This document shows, piece by piece, positions 17,484 to 26,258 of a DNA stretch of 64,000 nt (within the stretch, counting starts at the first letter, position 1; every line of letters starts with the position of its first letter). Below the pieces are notes generated by a model. The model saw nothing but the letters and a program-made list of their open reading frames with translations, was not told the DNA's origin and made no database searches. The DNA lies in NCBI GenBank assembly GCA_913041535.1, contig CAJWJK010000002.1, forward strand, positions 62,001 to 126,000. The letters are read 5' to 3'. Source of the DNA: an uncultured Alphaproteobacteria bacterium. Its GTDB lineage: Bacteria > Pseudomonadota > Alphaproteobacteria > VGEJ01. The position numbers were made by a program, and so were the translations under genes.

Positions 17484-18742
17484 AGAATTTCCTCTAGACT
17501 CGATATCAGCCGCTCAACTTCTTCCATAGTATTGTAATGGAGCATACTAGCACGGACTACACCATCATTTGGGTCAATGCCAAGAGCTTGTGTGCAACGC
17601 CAAGCATAGAAACTTCCAGCACGAACTGCGACTTTGTGGGTAGCGAGAGTTGATGCAATTTCTTTAGAAGACCGACCTTTTACAGCAAAAGATACTGTTG
17701 GTGCGCGGACTTTTGGTGACTCGCTTCCATTACCTATAATCCGCACACTAGGGACTGTTTTGAGATAACGTATAAGGTGAAAACACATTCGGTTGGTGTG
17801 ATCCGAGAGCAAGTCGAACAGCATCGTAATTCGTCTATGACGCCTTGGTTCGGGCACATGAAAATGATGATCATATAAAGAGTCGAAGTATTCGGTAATA
17901 CCAGACAGACTTGCGGCTTCTTCATGATTAACACCTCCAGGATTTAACTTCAGTGCTAAACCATCTGTGATCTGTTCGTGATTCTGGCTGGTAAGGCGTT
18001 GAAGGTGGTCTCGACGGACATATAGTAATCCAAGATGAGGGCCGTAGGTTTTGTAAAGGCTAAATGCATAGAAATCTGCATCAAGCGCCTTTACATCAAT
18101 AGCTTGATGCGGGGCATGGGAAACACCATCTATCATTGTCAGACCGCCCGTTTTGCGAACGCGCCGGATTATCTCTTGGACGTTATTGGTGGAGCCAACT
18201 ATATTTGAGCAATGTGGAAAACATACCAAGCGTGTATGATTTCCAAGAAGATTTTCTAGTGAATTTAGGTCGAGCTCGCCGCTAAAAGGATTGATTTTCC
18301 ACTCACGGATTCTGACACCGAACTCAGACAACCGCCTCCATGCACCATTATTAGCCTCATGGTCTTGGTTGGTTACCACAATTTCATCGTTGGGCTTGAA
18401 CCACGATCGCATTGAGTTTGCGAGAACATAAACATTCATTGTAGTAGAGCTGCCGATCACGATTTCATCTATATCGGCATTTATCATTTCAGCCATATGT
18501 GCGTGAGCTTCATCGATCGCCTGACCACCGGCTTTGGATGCGTCATATGGGCCGTGTGGTTGAACTTTAGTTTCCACCAGAAAGCGCTGGAGGCGAGATA
18601 TTACTGTGTGAGGAACATAACTTCCTCCAGCATTCTCTAGGAAGGCCCAATCGCGCGTACTCTCATGATGAAAGGCTGGAAATTGGTCCCGAACAAATTG
18701 TATATCTAATGGAACGCATTGACTCATAACCGTTGTTTCCAT
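17480..18742 (-). CDS. cysteine desulfurase-like PLP-dependent aminotransferase (class V)
   Basis: 420-aa fold-type I PLP enzyme of the cysteine-desulfurase-like group. It has AFLENAGGSYVPHTVI at the start, SSTTMNVYVLANSM for the cofactor phosphate, MIDGVSHAPH with the ring-binding Asp and His, and SLYKTYGPHLG, whose Lys231 should form the Schiff base. The long active-site Cys loop of true IscS/SufS enzymes is not obvious, so sulfur transfer is not assured. It is the first gene of a coupled pair with the dimethylglycine-dehydrogenase-like gene, suggesting a catabolic role on the same amine or amino acid. An in-frame ATG at codon 6 (MSQCVPLD) is an equally good start. Confidence 0.83.
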   Translation of the reverse strand: METTVMSQCVPLDIQFVRDQFPAFHHESTRDWAFLENAGGSYVPHTVISRLQRFLVETKVQPHGPYDASKAGGQAIDEAHAHMAEMINADIDEIVIGSSTTMNVYVLANSMRSWFKPNDEIVVTNQDHEANNGAWRRLSEFGVRIREWKINPFSGELDLNSLENLLGNHTRLVCFPHCSNIVGSTNNVQEIIRRVRKTGGLTMIDGVSHAPHQAIDVKALDADFYAFSLYKTYGPHLGLLYVRRDHLQRLTSQNHEQITDGLALKLNPGGVNHEEAASLSGITEYFDSLYDHHFHVPEPRRHRRITMLFDLLSDHTNRMCFHLIRYLKTVPSVRIIGNGSESPKVRAPTVSFAVKGRSSKEIASTLATHKVAVRAGSFYAWRCTQALGIDPNDGVVRASMLHYNTMEEVERLISSLEEIL

Positions 18743-18912
18743 GTTTTGTATTTCTAGTAATATGATGTTGTGTTGTTTGAATCTATTCGGGGAGAGAAGC
18801 AGGCTATCTGCGCAGGCAGAATGGTGTCAAACGGAAGAATTGGTTTTATTGTGCCGATGTAAATGTACTCAGGATATGGATGAATTATACGAAAAGTTAA
18901 GGAAGTGAGATT

Positions 18913-19392
18913 ATGACCGTCAAAGTTGGAGATATGGTGCCTGATGGAGATTTCGAAGAAATGACCGAGCAAGGTAAAGTGACCGTTACGACGGAAGAAT
19001 TGTTCGGTGGGAAGAGAGTTGCCATGTTTTCTGTTCCAGGAGCTTTTACCCCGACGTGCTCAAACCAGCATTTGCCCGGTTTTGTTAAACACTCCTCAGC
19101 TATTAGAGCGAAAGGGATAGACGTTATTGTTTGCGTTGCTGTAAATGATGCTTACGTGATGGGCGCTTGGGGGCAGGCTCATGAGGTTGCTGGTAAAGTG
19201 CGGATGTTAGCGGATGGTAACGGGAACTGGACTCGAGCAATGGGTCTCGAATTGGATGCGACAGCCTATGGGATGGGTGTTAGAGGTAAACGTTTTTCAA
19301 TTATAGTTGATTCTGGTTACATCACTCACCTGAATATAGACGAATCGGGGCTTGATGTTAGCAGTGCTGAGACTCTTATCTCTCAAGCCTAA
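18913..19392 (+). CDS. peroxiredoxin, Prx5-like
   Basis: 159-aa thiol peroxidase of the Prx5/AhpE-like redoxin group that reduces hydrogen and alkyl peroxides. The peroxidatic Cys is Cys49 in [17 protein letters not shown], the textbook Prx5 active site with the PxxxT/SxxC pattern. [17 protein letters not shown] is the second conserved block and holds another Cys that may not be the resolving one. There is no signal peptide, so it is cytosolic. AAGGAAGTGAG precedes ATG 18913. The last four bases overlap the end of rnhA on the other strand. Confidence 0.92.
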   Translation: MTVKVGDMVPDGDFEEMTEQGKVTVTTEELFGGKRVAMFSVPGAFTPTCSNQHLPGFVKHSSAIRAKGIDVIVCVAVNDAYVMGAWGQAHEVAGKVRMLADGNGNWTRAMGLELDATAYGMGVRGKRFSIIVDSGYITHLNIDESGLDVSSAETLISQA

Positions 19393-19868
19393 CCGTGATG
19401 CATTAGCATACCGTCTCGAGCCAGTTGGTCTGCTCGCTCATTCTGTGGATGCCCGGAATGGCCTTTAACCCAGTGCCATGTTACCTCGTGGTTCTGCAGC
19501 TCGTGGTCTAAGCGTTTCCACAGATCAATGTTCTTTACGGGCTTTCGGCGGGAGGTGAGCCAGTTATTAATTTTCCATCGGTGTATCCACTTTGTAATTC
19601 CGTCGCGGACATATACGCTGTCCGTGTATATTCGTGCGCAGCTGGGTTGTTTAAGAGATGACAATCCCTCAATCGCAGCACGTAGTTCCATACGGTTATT
19701 AGTAGTATTAGCTTCACCCCCCATTATCTCGAGGGTGGTATGTGAAAAAATGATTATTGCTCCCCAGCCACCTGGGCCAGGGTTACCAGAACAGGCACCA
19801 TCAGTATAGATATCGACCACTTCAATAGAGCTATTTAAATTTTCAGTCTGATGCATGGATAAGCGCAT
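19389..19868 (-). CDS. rnhA: ribonuclease HI
   Basis: 159-aa enzyme that cuts the RNA strand of RNA-DNA hybrids. All four acidic catalytic residues are visible: Asp23 in [17 protein letters not shown], Glu61 in [11 protein letters not shown], Asp83 in YTDSVYV and Asp147 in NERADQLA, with the catalytic-loop His in VKGHSGH. The start lies 26 bases inside the end of ispH, so it is read in the same operon; Met5 is an alternative start. Many alphaproteobacteria have thrB between ispH and rnhA, but here the two touch. The 3' end overlaps the convergent peroxiredoxin gene by four bases. Confidence 0.96.
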   Translation of the reverse strand: MRLSMHQTENLNSSIEVVDIYTDGACSGNPGPGGWGAIIIFSHTTLEIMGGEANTTNNRMELRAAIEGLSSLKQPSCARIYTDSVYVRDGITKWIHRWKINNWLTSRRKPVKNIDLWKRLDHELQNHEVTWHWVKGHSGHPQNERADQLARDGMLMHHG

Positions 19869-20796
19869 TCGGTAGCTTAAAACTTATGTCCTCGTGGCGG
19901 GTAAACACCGGCTTCAATATTACATGAAATTTTTTCTTGAATTCAGATATCACTTCATCAACTAACGTTTCTGGAGCGGATGCTCCTGCACTGATACCGA
20001 TGGTTTGATTGCCTCTGAGGCTTTTCCAGTCAATATCATCTGCTCGCTCTGTCAAAGTGGCTTGGGGGCAGCCATTAGCTACTGCTACTTCCACCAGCCG
20101 CAGAGAGTTCGATGAATTTGGCGCTCCAATGATGATGAGAAAGTCGCATCGAGATGCGATTGCTTTAACCGCTTCCTGACGATTCGTTGTGGCGTAACAT
20201 ATGTCTTGCTTGTGTGGAGCATGGATATTTGGAAATCGTTTCTTGAGAATTGAAATGATAAAGCTCGTCTCGTCCAATGAAAGGGTCGTTTGCGTGATGT
20301 AGGCAAGATTATGAGGATCGTCTGGCGTGATATTTTGGGCATCGAGGGCTGTCTCTATAAGCGTTGTGGATTCGTGAGGAAGTTGTCCCATAGTGCCGAT
20401 CACTTCAGGATGGCCAGCGTGCCCGATTAGGATAACATGACGTCCAGCTTCATAATGCCGCTCAGCATCCCGATGTACCTTACTTACGAGCGGGCACGTT
20501 GCGTCAAGATAGAACAAGTTTCTTTTCTTGGCTTCAATAGGCACAGATTTTGGCACCCCATGAGCAGAGAAAATAACGGGAGCACCCTTTGGAACTTCAT
20601 CCAGGTCATCTACGAAGACTGCGCCCTGTTCCTCAAGGCTTTCAACGACGTACCGATTGTGAACAATTTCGTGACGTACATAAACTGGAGCGCCAAACCG
20701 TTTCAGGGACTTTTCGACAGTTTGTATTGCACGATCCACGCCTGCACAGAAACCTCTCGGGCTGGCTAATAGGATAGTGATAGGTGGCTTTTTCAT
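19843..20796 (-). CDS. ispH: 4-hydroxy-3-methylbut-2-enyl diphosphate reductase
   Basis: Last enzyme of the MEP isoprenoid pathway; it reduces HMBPP to IPP and DMAPP with a [4Fe-4S] cluster. The three cluster cysteines are present at about 17 ([10 protein letters not shown]), 101 ([13 protein letters not shown]) and 200 ([11 protein letters not shown]), as are VHNRYVV and the SAHGV loop. The ORF track adds 51 codons in front; ATG 20796 gives [19 protein letters not shown] and about 317 aa, the normal size, while ATG 20820 is possible. The gene is upstream of and overlaps rnhA, and is divergent from the CDGSH gene. Confidence 0.95.
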   Translation of the reverse strand: MKKPPITILLASPRGFCAGVDRAIQTVEKSLKRFGAPVYVRHEIVHNRYVVESLEEQGAVFVDDLDEVPKGAPVIFSAHGVPKSVPIEAKKRNLFYLDATCPLVSKVHRDAERHYEAGRHVILIGHAGHPEVIGTMGQLPHESTTLIETALDAQNITPDDPHNLAYITQTTLSLDETSFIISILKKRFPNIHAPHKQDICYATTNRQEAVKAIASRCDFLIIIGAPNSSNSLRLVEVAVANGCPQATLTERADDIDWKSLRGNQTIGISAGASAPETLVDEVISEFKKKFHVILKPVFTRHEDISFKLPNALIHASD

Positions 20797-20941
20797 TGTT
20801 GTGAGATATGGCGATCTCATAGACTTATCGTAGCGGCACATTTGCATAAGGAAAAGGCTTTCTAGATGACCCATCTCGTATGGGGTGCTAGCGTCTGGTA
20901 CAGTAAAGGAAAGTCGCTTGTGTTCGGTTAAGGAGTGAAAT

Positions 20942-21187
20942 ATGAACAAACGTCCACCAGTAATAGCGCAAATTGGACCTTATGAGGTTGAAGTTGAAGA
21001 TGGTAAAGATTATTGGTGGTGTTCATGTGGTCGTTCGAAAGATCAACCGTTCTGTGATGGCTCGCATAAAGGAACAGGGTTTAGACCTGTTCAATACAAG
21101 TGCAAAGAGGCTGAAACAGTGTACTTTTGCGGCTGCAAGCAGACGGGCACCGGTCCGTTCTGTGATGATACTCACGAGTCATTGTAG
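20942..21187 (+). CDS. CDGSH-type iron-sulfur protein with two cluster motifs
   Basis: 81-aa protein with two CDGSH (mitoNEET-like) zinc-finger-type motifs in tandem: [17 protein letters not shown] and [17 protein letters not shown]. Each has the C-x-C...C...H set that binds a [2Fe-2S] cluster through three Cys and one His. The second motif has CDDTH in place of CDGSH but keeps the ligands. Bacterial homologues are small soluble proteins thought to act in electron or cluster transfer; the role is unknown. It is preceded by AAGGAGTG and divergent from ispH, itself an iron-sulfur enzyme, though the link may be coincidental. Confidence 0.9.
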   Translation: MNKRPPVIAQIGPYEVEVEDGKDYWWCSCGRSKDQPFCDGSHKGTGFRPVQYKCKEAETVYFCGCKQTGTGPFCDDTHESL

Positions 21188-21214
21188 TGTGATCATTAGG
21201 TAGTAACCTAAGCT

Positions 21215-21730
21215 ATGGCAAGAATTTCAATCTTACTTCTTTTCGCATCGTTAAGTTTGGGGTGTGATACGATTCTTCCAAGGTCGTCGGGTCCCTGTCC
21301 AGCTGTGGCTCTTATTGATGAGACTGCTAGAGTGGTCAAATTCAAAAGCAACCTAGGTCGAGATGTGACGGACATAGACTATAGTGCGGAGTTTGCAGAT
21401 GTTCTTTGGTCGTGTACGTATCGAGGAAACGAGTTGGCTGTTGAACTTGAGATTCTTATTACTGCTACTTTGGGGCCAACCTCTAATTCATCATCGGCTA
21501 AGTTAGGTTACTTTGTCGCATTATCAGATAACCGAGAGCAGTTAATTGCTAAGAGGGTATTTGAGACGGTAGCGGATTTTTCAGGTACGCGAGAAGCTTA
21601 TGTCGAAGAGGAAATCATGCAGCGGATTGGACTCCCGGAAGGTAAAGCGGGAGACGATTATCTAATTTTTGTCGGGTTTCAGTTGGATCGGGACGAGTTA
21701 ACATATAACCGCGACAAAATGAACCCCTGA
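21215..21730 (+). CDS. putative lipoprotein of unknown function
   Basis: 171 aa. The N-terminus MARISILLLFASLSLGC is a short signal peptide ending in a lipobox, with Cys17 as the likely lipidated residue. The mature domain has no motif I can name; it alternates short beta-like strands (ELAVELEILITATLG, KLGYFVALSDN, YLIFVGFQLDRDEL) and could be a small beta-sandwich. It contains two or three further Cys. It lies 27 bases after the CDGSH gene and may be cotranscribed. I believe related hypothetical lipoproteins exist in other alphaproteobacteria, but could not check this here. Confidence 0.72.
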   Translation: MARISILLLFASLSLGCDTILPRSSGPCPAVALIDETARVVKFKSNLGRDVTDIDYSAEFADVLWSCTYRGNELAVELEILITATLGPTSNSSSAKLGYFVALSDNREQLIAKRVFETVADFSGTREAYVEEEIMQRIGLPEGKAGDDYLIFVGFQLDRDELTYNRDKMNP

Positions 21731-21805
21731 GTTATCGGGAAATTCTTAGATAACTTTCTTGTCTTTTTGAGTGCTTCGTTCAGCTAATGTGCTCAAGAAT
21801 CACCG

Positions 21806-22792
21806 TCATGGCTCTACGCGAAGAACGATTTTACCTATATGCTCGCTGGCTTCCATTCTCTCATGGGCCTTGTGGGCATTGGCAAGCGGTATGACCGAGT
21901 CAATCACAGGTCGCACTCGCGCGCTCTCAATGAGGGGCCAGACGCGCTTCTTCAGCGCATCGGCAATCTGAGCCTTTTCCTCTACTGGGCGCGAGCGAAG
22001 CGTTGCTCCGGTGAAGGTGAGTTTTTTCAGCATTATGGGCATAAGGTTGACTTTAACATTACTTCCTTCGAGAAAGGCAATCTGTACTAAGCGCCCCTCT
22101 GGGGCTAGCGCAGAAAAATTTCTTTGTAAATAATCACCACCCACCATATCGAGTATCAAATTGAGACCCACGCCATCGGTAAGGCCCTTTGTGATTTTAA
22201 CAAAATCCTCCTGTTTGTAGTTGATGGTGCGTTCAGCTCCAAGTTGGTTGCACGCTTTGCACTTATCAGCAGAACCAGCTGTAGCGAAGACTCGGGCTCC
22301 AAAAGCCCTGGCCAATTGTATCGCTGTTGTGCCGATTCCGCTTGACCCGCCGTGGACAAGAAAGCATTCACCTGATTGAAGATTTCCTCGGTCAAAGACA
22401 TTAGTCCAAACAGTGAAAAATGCTTCTGGCAGAGCTGCTGCCTCGATCATGTCCAGGCCAGATGGGACGGGTAGAACTTGAGCGGCGGGTACTGTGCAGT
22501 ACTCCGCATAACCACCGCCTGTGACAAGGGCACAAATCTGTTCACCTTCTACATGCCCTTGCACCAATTCTCCAACCTTGCAAACAATACCAGATACTTC
22601 AAGACCCAGAATATCAGACGCTCCGGGGGGGGGAGGGTATTTTCCTTCTCGCTGAAGAATATCAGGCCGATTAACACCGACGGCTGATACTTTTATCAGT
22701 AGCTCATCGTGGTTTGGAGTAGGAATTTCCCTGTTTACCAAACGCAAAACTTCTGATCCGCCTGGCTGACTAATTTCTATGGCTTTCATCAT
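21806..22792 (-). CDS. NAD(P)H-quinone oxidoreductase, zinc-independent MDR family
   Basis: 328-aa member of the medium-chain dehydrogenase family, quinone oxidoreductase / PIG3 branch. It starts MKAIEISQPGGSEVLRLVNREIPTPNHDELLIKVSAVGVNRPDILQREGKYPPPPG, the classic opening, then has EAFFTVWTNVFDRGNLQSGECFLVHGGSSGIGTTAIQLARAFGARVFATAGS with its NADPH-binding loop and NLILDMVGGDYLQRN. The catalytic-zinc Cys and His of alcohol dehydrogenases are absent, as expected. It probably reduces quinones or alkenals with NADPH. A run of nine G at 22622 (nine C in the coding strand, within YPPPPG) is a natural slippage spot, but the frame is intact. It is divergent from the DUF1192 gene. Confidence 0.92.
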   Translation of the reverse strand: MMKAIEISQPGGSEVLRLVNREIPTPNHDELLIKVSAVGVNRPDILQREGKYPPPPGASDILGLEVSGIVCKVGELVQGHVEGEQICALVTGGGYAEYCTVPAAQVLPVPSGLDMIEAAALPEAFFTVWTNVFDRGNLQSGECFLVHGGSSGIGTTAIQLARAFGARVFATAGSADKCKACNQLGAERTINYKQEDFVKITKGLTDGVGLNLILDMVGGDYLQRNFSALAPEGRLVQIAFLEGSNVKVNLMPIMLKKLTFTGATLRSRPVEEKAQIADALKKRVWPLIESARVRPVIDSVIPLANAHKAHERMEASEHIGKIVLRVEP

Positions 22793-22918
22793 TGACTATT
22801 ATGCCCTGACTTTTTCACGGAGGTGCGACGCAGAAGAGTATTGCAGGTCTAGTATGTTCACTTCAAACTGGCAAGACTCATGTGGGAGTGAGGTTGATCA
22901 TAGCCTTTTGGGGGCGTT

Positions 22919-23095
22919 ATGGACGAAGAAGAAGTTAGCGTCATGCCGGTACCAGAAATGGTCAAGCTCGAGGACATGTCAATAGAAGAGCTTACTGAAC
23001 TAATTGCGACGCTGGAGGGCAACATTGTACGGGCACGTAAAATGATTACTTCTAAACTAAAGGTGCGAGGTGATGCCGAGCAGGTGTTTGGTTAA
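22919..23095 (+). CDS. DUF1192 family small protein
   Basis: 58 aa, too short for the ORF track. It reads MDEEEVSVMPVPEMVKLEDM, then SIEELTELIATLEGNIVRARKMITSKLKVRGDAEQVFG. The pattern of an acidic proline-containing head, an L(S)xxEL helix start, a single helix rich in I, L, E and R, and a short tail ending in F/G matches the DUF1192 family, found mostly in alphaproteobacteria and often beside a quinone oxidoreductase gene as here. No function is known; the helix could mediate a protein contact. The FAH-family gene starts 85 bases downstream on the same strand. Confidence 0.72.
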   Translation: MDEEEVSVMPVPEMVKLEDMSIEELTELIATLEGNIVRARKMITSKLKVRGDAEQVFG

Positions 23096-23180
23096 AATAT
23101 ATGTGATTGTCTGTTGAGCGGCACGAAATGTTAGTGGCTATTTGGTATCGGTATCGTTGTTGAATTATGGAGAAGTGGAA

Positions 23181-24023
23181 ATGAAGCTATTACGTTATGG
23201 TCCAGTAAATGAGGAAAAACCGGGGATTCTTGACTCGGAAGGTACAATCCGTGACTTATCACAAGAAATCGATGATTTAACTCCCTCGCAGCTCTCTCCT
23301 GCTGCGATTGAACGTTTGCGGAATTTGGATTCTTCCACACTTCCTACCGTGAAAAACGATAAGCGAATAGGTGTTCCAGTATCTGGGATAGGGAAGATTG
23401 TTGCTGTGGGCCTGAATTATGCAGACCACGCGAAGGAAGCTGGCCTGCCAATTCCGGACGAACCAGTATTATTCACCAAGACTACTTCGGCTATAACAGG
23501 TCCTTATGATCCAGTTAGGATCCCTCGGGGTTCAAAAAAAACTGATTGGGAAGTTGAGATTGCATTTGTTATTGGTTCATTAGCAAGCTACGTCGATGAA
23601 TCCGATGCAGCGAGTCATATAGCCGGCTATTGTATTTTAAATGATGTCTCTGAACGCGAGTTCCAAATTGAACGTGGCGGACAGTGGATGAAGGGCAAGT
23701 GTGCTGATACTTTTGCACCAATTGGTCCTTGGCTAGTAACGCCAGACGAAGTTGGTGATCCTCAAGCACTTAATATGTGGCTTGATGTTAATGGGAAACG
23801 ATTTCAGGAAGGCAGCACTGACACAATGATTTTTAGCTGCGCGTTCTGTCTCAGCTACATTAGCCAATTCATGACCTTAAATCCAGGAGATGTAGTAACT
23901 ACAGGCACGCCGCCGGGCGTCGGTTTAGGTCAAAAACCCCCAGTATTTTTGACATCGGGAGATGTTATGACCCTGAGTATTGAGCGCCTTGGGGAGCAGC
24001 GGCAAGAAGTGATTGCCGCGTGA
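23181..24023 (+). CDS. fumarylacetoacetate hydrolase family protein
   Basis: About 280-aa FAH-fold enzyme. Family marks are KIVAVGLNYADHAKEAG, the metal-binding segment KKTDWEVEIAFVIG (E-x-E), GYCILNDVSEREFQ and NPGDVVTTGTPPGVGLG near the C-terminus. Members cleave or hydrate C-C bonds in beta-keto or 2-oxo acids (acylpyruvases, oxaloacetate decarboxylase-like, ureidoglycolate lyase-like), so the precise reaction is open. The ORF track starts 13 codons early; ATG 23181 has GGAGAAGTGGAA before it and gives MKLLRYGP, the usual start. Its stop overlaps the start of an aminotransferase (TGATG), so the two are coupled and may act on the same keto acid. Confidence 0.89.
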   Translation: MKLLRYGPVNEEKPGILDSEGTIRDLSQEIDDLTPSQLSPAAIERLRNLDSSTLPTVKNDKRIGVPVSGIGKIVAVGLNYADHAKEAGLPIPDEPVLFTKTTSAITGPYDPVRIPRGSKKTDWEVEIAFVIGSLASYVDESDAASHIAGYCILNDVSEREFQIERGGQWMKGKCADTFAPIGPWLVTPDEVGDPQALNMWLDVNGKRFQEGSTDTMIFSCAFCLSYISQFMTLNPGDVVTTGTPPGVGLGQKPPVFLTSGDVMTLSIERLGEQRQEVIAA

Positions 24024-25204
24024 TGCAAGGAAACCAAACAGATAGCAGTGGTAATCTTTCTCTCCGAAAAGAGATCCTTGGCTTGCCATTTTCGGAAATT
24101 AGGAAGATTGCTCGAGAAGGTATGCTGCGAGATGACGTCATTGCTTTGTGGTTTGGTGAGGGAGATGACCCAACTCCAAAATTTATAACGGATGAAGCTT
24201 CGCGCGCTCTTGAGACAGGGAAAACTTTCTACACGTTGAATAGAGGGATTGGCGAGTTGCGGCAGGCGCTCTCTGCGTACATGACGGAGCTTTATGGAGC
24301 AAGAATCGGAGTGGATCGAGTTACCGTCACTGCGTCTGGTATGAACGGTATTATGATTGCGACGCAATGTTTGGCAGGCCCAAACGACAACGTAGTAATC
24401 GTAACACCAATTTGGCCGAATTTTGTGGGATGTGTTCAGATAATGGGTGCTGAGCCTCGATTTGTAAGCCTCGACAAACGTTCTGATGGCTGGGGACTAG
24501 ACCTAGATAAGTTACTGTCTTCCTGTGATGGGGGGACTCGGGCAGTTATTGTCAATTCACCAAACAATCCCACAGGCTGGATGATGAGTGGTGAGCAACA
24601 GAAAGCACTTCTTAGTTATTGTCGGCAACACGGTATTTGGGTGATCGCTGACGAAGTTTATGCGCGCATAGTTTACGACCGACCCAGTGCTCCATCGTTT
24701 CTAGAACTTGCTGAGCCAGACGATCTGGTATTTGTTATCAACAGCTTTTCTAAAAGTTGGTCAATGACAGGCTGGCGAATAGGTTGGCTAACTGCGCCAA
24801 GCATGCTTGGCGAGACCTTGGAGATGATGAACGAGTATAATGTGGCGGGTGCAACGACGTTTGCCCAGCATGCCGGCATAGTGGCGTTGGCTGAGGGCGA
24901 TAGTTATGTAAAGTCGCTAGTAGATCGGTATCGAAGAAGGCGTGAGCTTGTGTTCGAACGATTGAAGAAGATGTCGCGTGTCCGCATGCCGAGACCCGAG
25001 GCCGCTTTTTATGCGTTTTTTGCTGTTGACGGTATGACTCATAGTACTTCATTTGCGAAACAAATTTTGCGTGAGCACGGTATAGGGTTGGCCCCCGGAT
25101 CAGCATTTGGCGGAACAGGAGAAGGTCATTTGAGGTTGTGCTATGCAAACTCGGAGAGTCTTTTGTCTGAGGCCATGGACCGTCTTGAATCAGCGCTTTC
25201 TTAA
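24023..25204 (+). CDS. PLP-dependent aminotransferase, class I/II (AspC-like)
   Basis: About 393-aa fold-type I aminotransferase. Motifs in order are LWFGEGDDPTP, the NRGIGELRQALS substrate loop, VNSPNNPTG, VIADEVYARIVYD and NSFSKSWSMTGWRIGW with the Schiff-base Lys near residue 244; the C-terminal Arg that grips the carboxylate is in GHLRLCYAN. It moves an amino group between an amino acid and a 2-oxo acid; the specific amino acid cannot be told. ATG 24023 overlaps the FAH stop by one base. GTG 24020 in the same frame is an alternative. Confidence 0.91.
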   Translation: MQGNQTDSSGNLSLRKEILGLPFSEIRKIAREGMLRDDVIALWFGEGDDPTPKFITDEASRALETGKTFYTLNRGIGELRQALSAYMTELYGARIGVDRVTVTASGMNGIMIATQCLAGPNDNVVIVTPIWPNFVGCVQIMGAEPRFVSLDKRSDGWGLDLDKLLSSCDGGTRAVIVNSPNNPTGWMMSGEQQKALLSYCRQHGIWVIADEVYARIVYDRPSAPSFLELAEPDDLVFVINSFSKSWSMTGWRIGWLTAPSMLGETLEMMNEYNVAGATTFAQHAGIVALAEGDSYVKSLVDRYRRRRELVFERLKKMSRVRMPRPEAAFYAFFAVDGMTHSTSFAKQILREHGIGLAPGSAFGGTGEGHLRLCYANSESLLSEAMDRLESALS

Positions 25205-25273
25205 ATCGCGAGACGAGGTAAAGCCTTGTTCATAACCATCGTTTCTTAAACATTTACAGAAAGGAGGTTGGCC

Positions 25274-26059
25274 GTGCTTGATAACAGATCGGCCATTGTC
25301 ACTGGATCAAGTTTGAAGCTGGGGATTGGCTACTCTATTGCTGATGCATTGGCGGCTCAAGGTTGTAATGTGATGCTATCGGGTCGTCGGTCAATAGAAT
25401 CAGCTGAACCGGCAATAAATGAGTTATCGCGACATAAGGTGAAGGTTGAATATCGGAAAGCGGACCTCAATAACCCTGATGACATCCGTGCTCTAGTGCA
25501 TCATTCAATCGAGCATTTTGGCAGTGTTGACATTCTAGTAAATAATGCTGGAACAAATCATCCAAATCTTATTGAGGATTTATCGGCTGACGATTGGAAT
25601 GACATTATTGCAGTTAATTTATCGGCTTCTTATCACGCGATTCATCACGTGTTGCCGGGCATGAAAAAGCGCAATTGGGGAAGAATCATCAACATTGCTT
25701 CAACTCTCGGTTTGGTCGGATATCCAACTGTTTCAGCATACACGGCATCAAAGCACGGTATCGTTGGATTGACAAAAGCTGTTGCTTTAGAGACCGCTGA
25801 AACGGGGATTACTTGTAATGCTATTTGCCCCGGCTATTCAAAAACAGAATTGCTAATGCGTGTAATTGAAGAGACGGCGGATATTCAAGGGATTCCTGCT
25901 GAGGAAATGGCCAACAATATGGTTGCAGCAGATCAACCATCCAAGGTGATGGTGCCAGCAGAATTCTTTGGTTCGCTGGCAGTCTTTCTGTGCAGTCAGG
26001 CGGGATCTGAAGTACGCGGTGCTGCCATACCTATGGATGGCGGTTGGACGGCAAAATAA
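25274..26059 (+). CDS. SDR-family dehydrogenase, 3-hydroxybutyrate dehydrogenase-like
   Basis: About 261-aa short-chain dehydrogenase. TGSSLKLGIGYSIADALAAQG is the nucleotide-binding turn, NNAGTNH follows, and INIASTLGLVGYPTVSAYTASK holds the catalytic Ser, Tyr and Lys. TCNAICPGYSKTELLMRVIEETADIQGIPAEE, with its long specificity loop, and PMDGGWTAK at the end are typical of D-3-hydroxybutyrate dehydrogenases (ketone body and PHB oxidation to acetoacetate). The track start TTG 25268 sits right against AGGAGG (25262-25267), too close. GTG 25274, six bases from it, is the better start. Another 3-hydroxy-acid substrate is possible. Confidence 0.87.
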   Translation: MLDNRSAIVTGSSLKLGIGYSIADALAAQGCNVMLSGRRSIESAEPAINELSRHKVKVEYRKADLNNPDDIRALVHHSIEHFGSVDILVNNAGTNHPNLIEDLSADDWNDIIAVNLSASYHAIHHVLPGMKKRNWGRIINIASTLGLVGYPTVSAYTASKHGIVGLTKAVALETAETGITCNAICPGYSKTELLMRVIEETADIQGIPAEEMANNMVAADQPSKVMVPAEFFGSLAVFLCSQAGSEVRGAAIPMDGGWTAK

Positions 26060-26160
26060 CTGACATATCGAACCGAAAAACCCTCTGTAACTAACGGGTT
26101 ATTAAGGGGGATATTGGCGTTTTTTATCCTCATTTCCCAAAAATATGCTTGAACTTGTTG

Positions 26161-26182
26161 GGTTTTCCGATGATGGAAAACC
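26161..26182. promoter_or_regulatory. perfect inverted repeat GGTTTTCC-6-GGAAAACC upstream of the sulfhydrylase-like gene
   Basis: Eight-base arms with a six-base spacer, 77 bases before the chosen start of the O-acetylhomoserine sulfhydrylase-like gene. It is not followed by a T-run, so it is more like an operator or mRNA hairpin than a terminator. No SAM-II or SAM/SAH riboswitch core was recognised in the surrounding 199-base gap (26060-26258). Confidence 0.45.
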
Positions 26183-26258
26183 AGTTTCAGTTTGATGTCT
26201 TACGATATTGAATTGATACTCTTACTATTGGAAGTTGCGCTTTATCGGAAATATAGTA

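Noticed and set aside
17480-18742. True SufS/IscS cysteine desulfurase
   Set aside because: No suf or isc genes are near and the Cys-containing active-site loop is not evident. The coupling to a flavin amine dehydrogenase suggests another role.
22615-22640. Nine-base G run as a site of frameshift in the quinone oxidoreductase gene
   Set aside because: The reading frame stays open and all motifs on both sides are in one frame, so no shift is present in this sequence.
26060-26258. SAM-II or SAM/SAH riboswitch before the sulfhydrylase-like gene
   Set aside because: I could not find the conserved core of either riboswitch; only the inverted repeat stands out.
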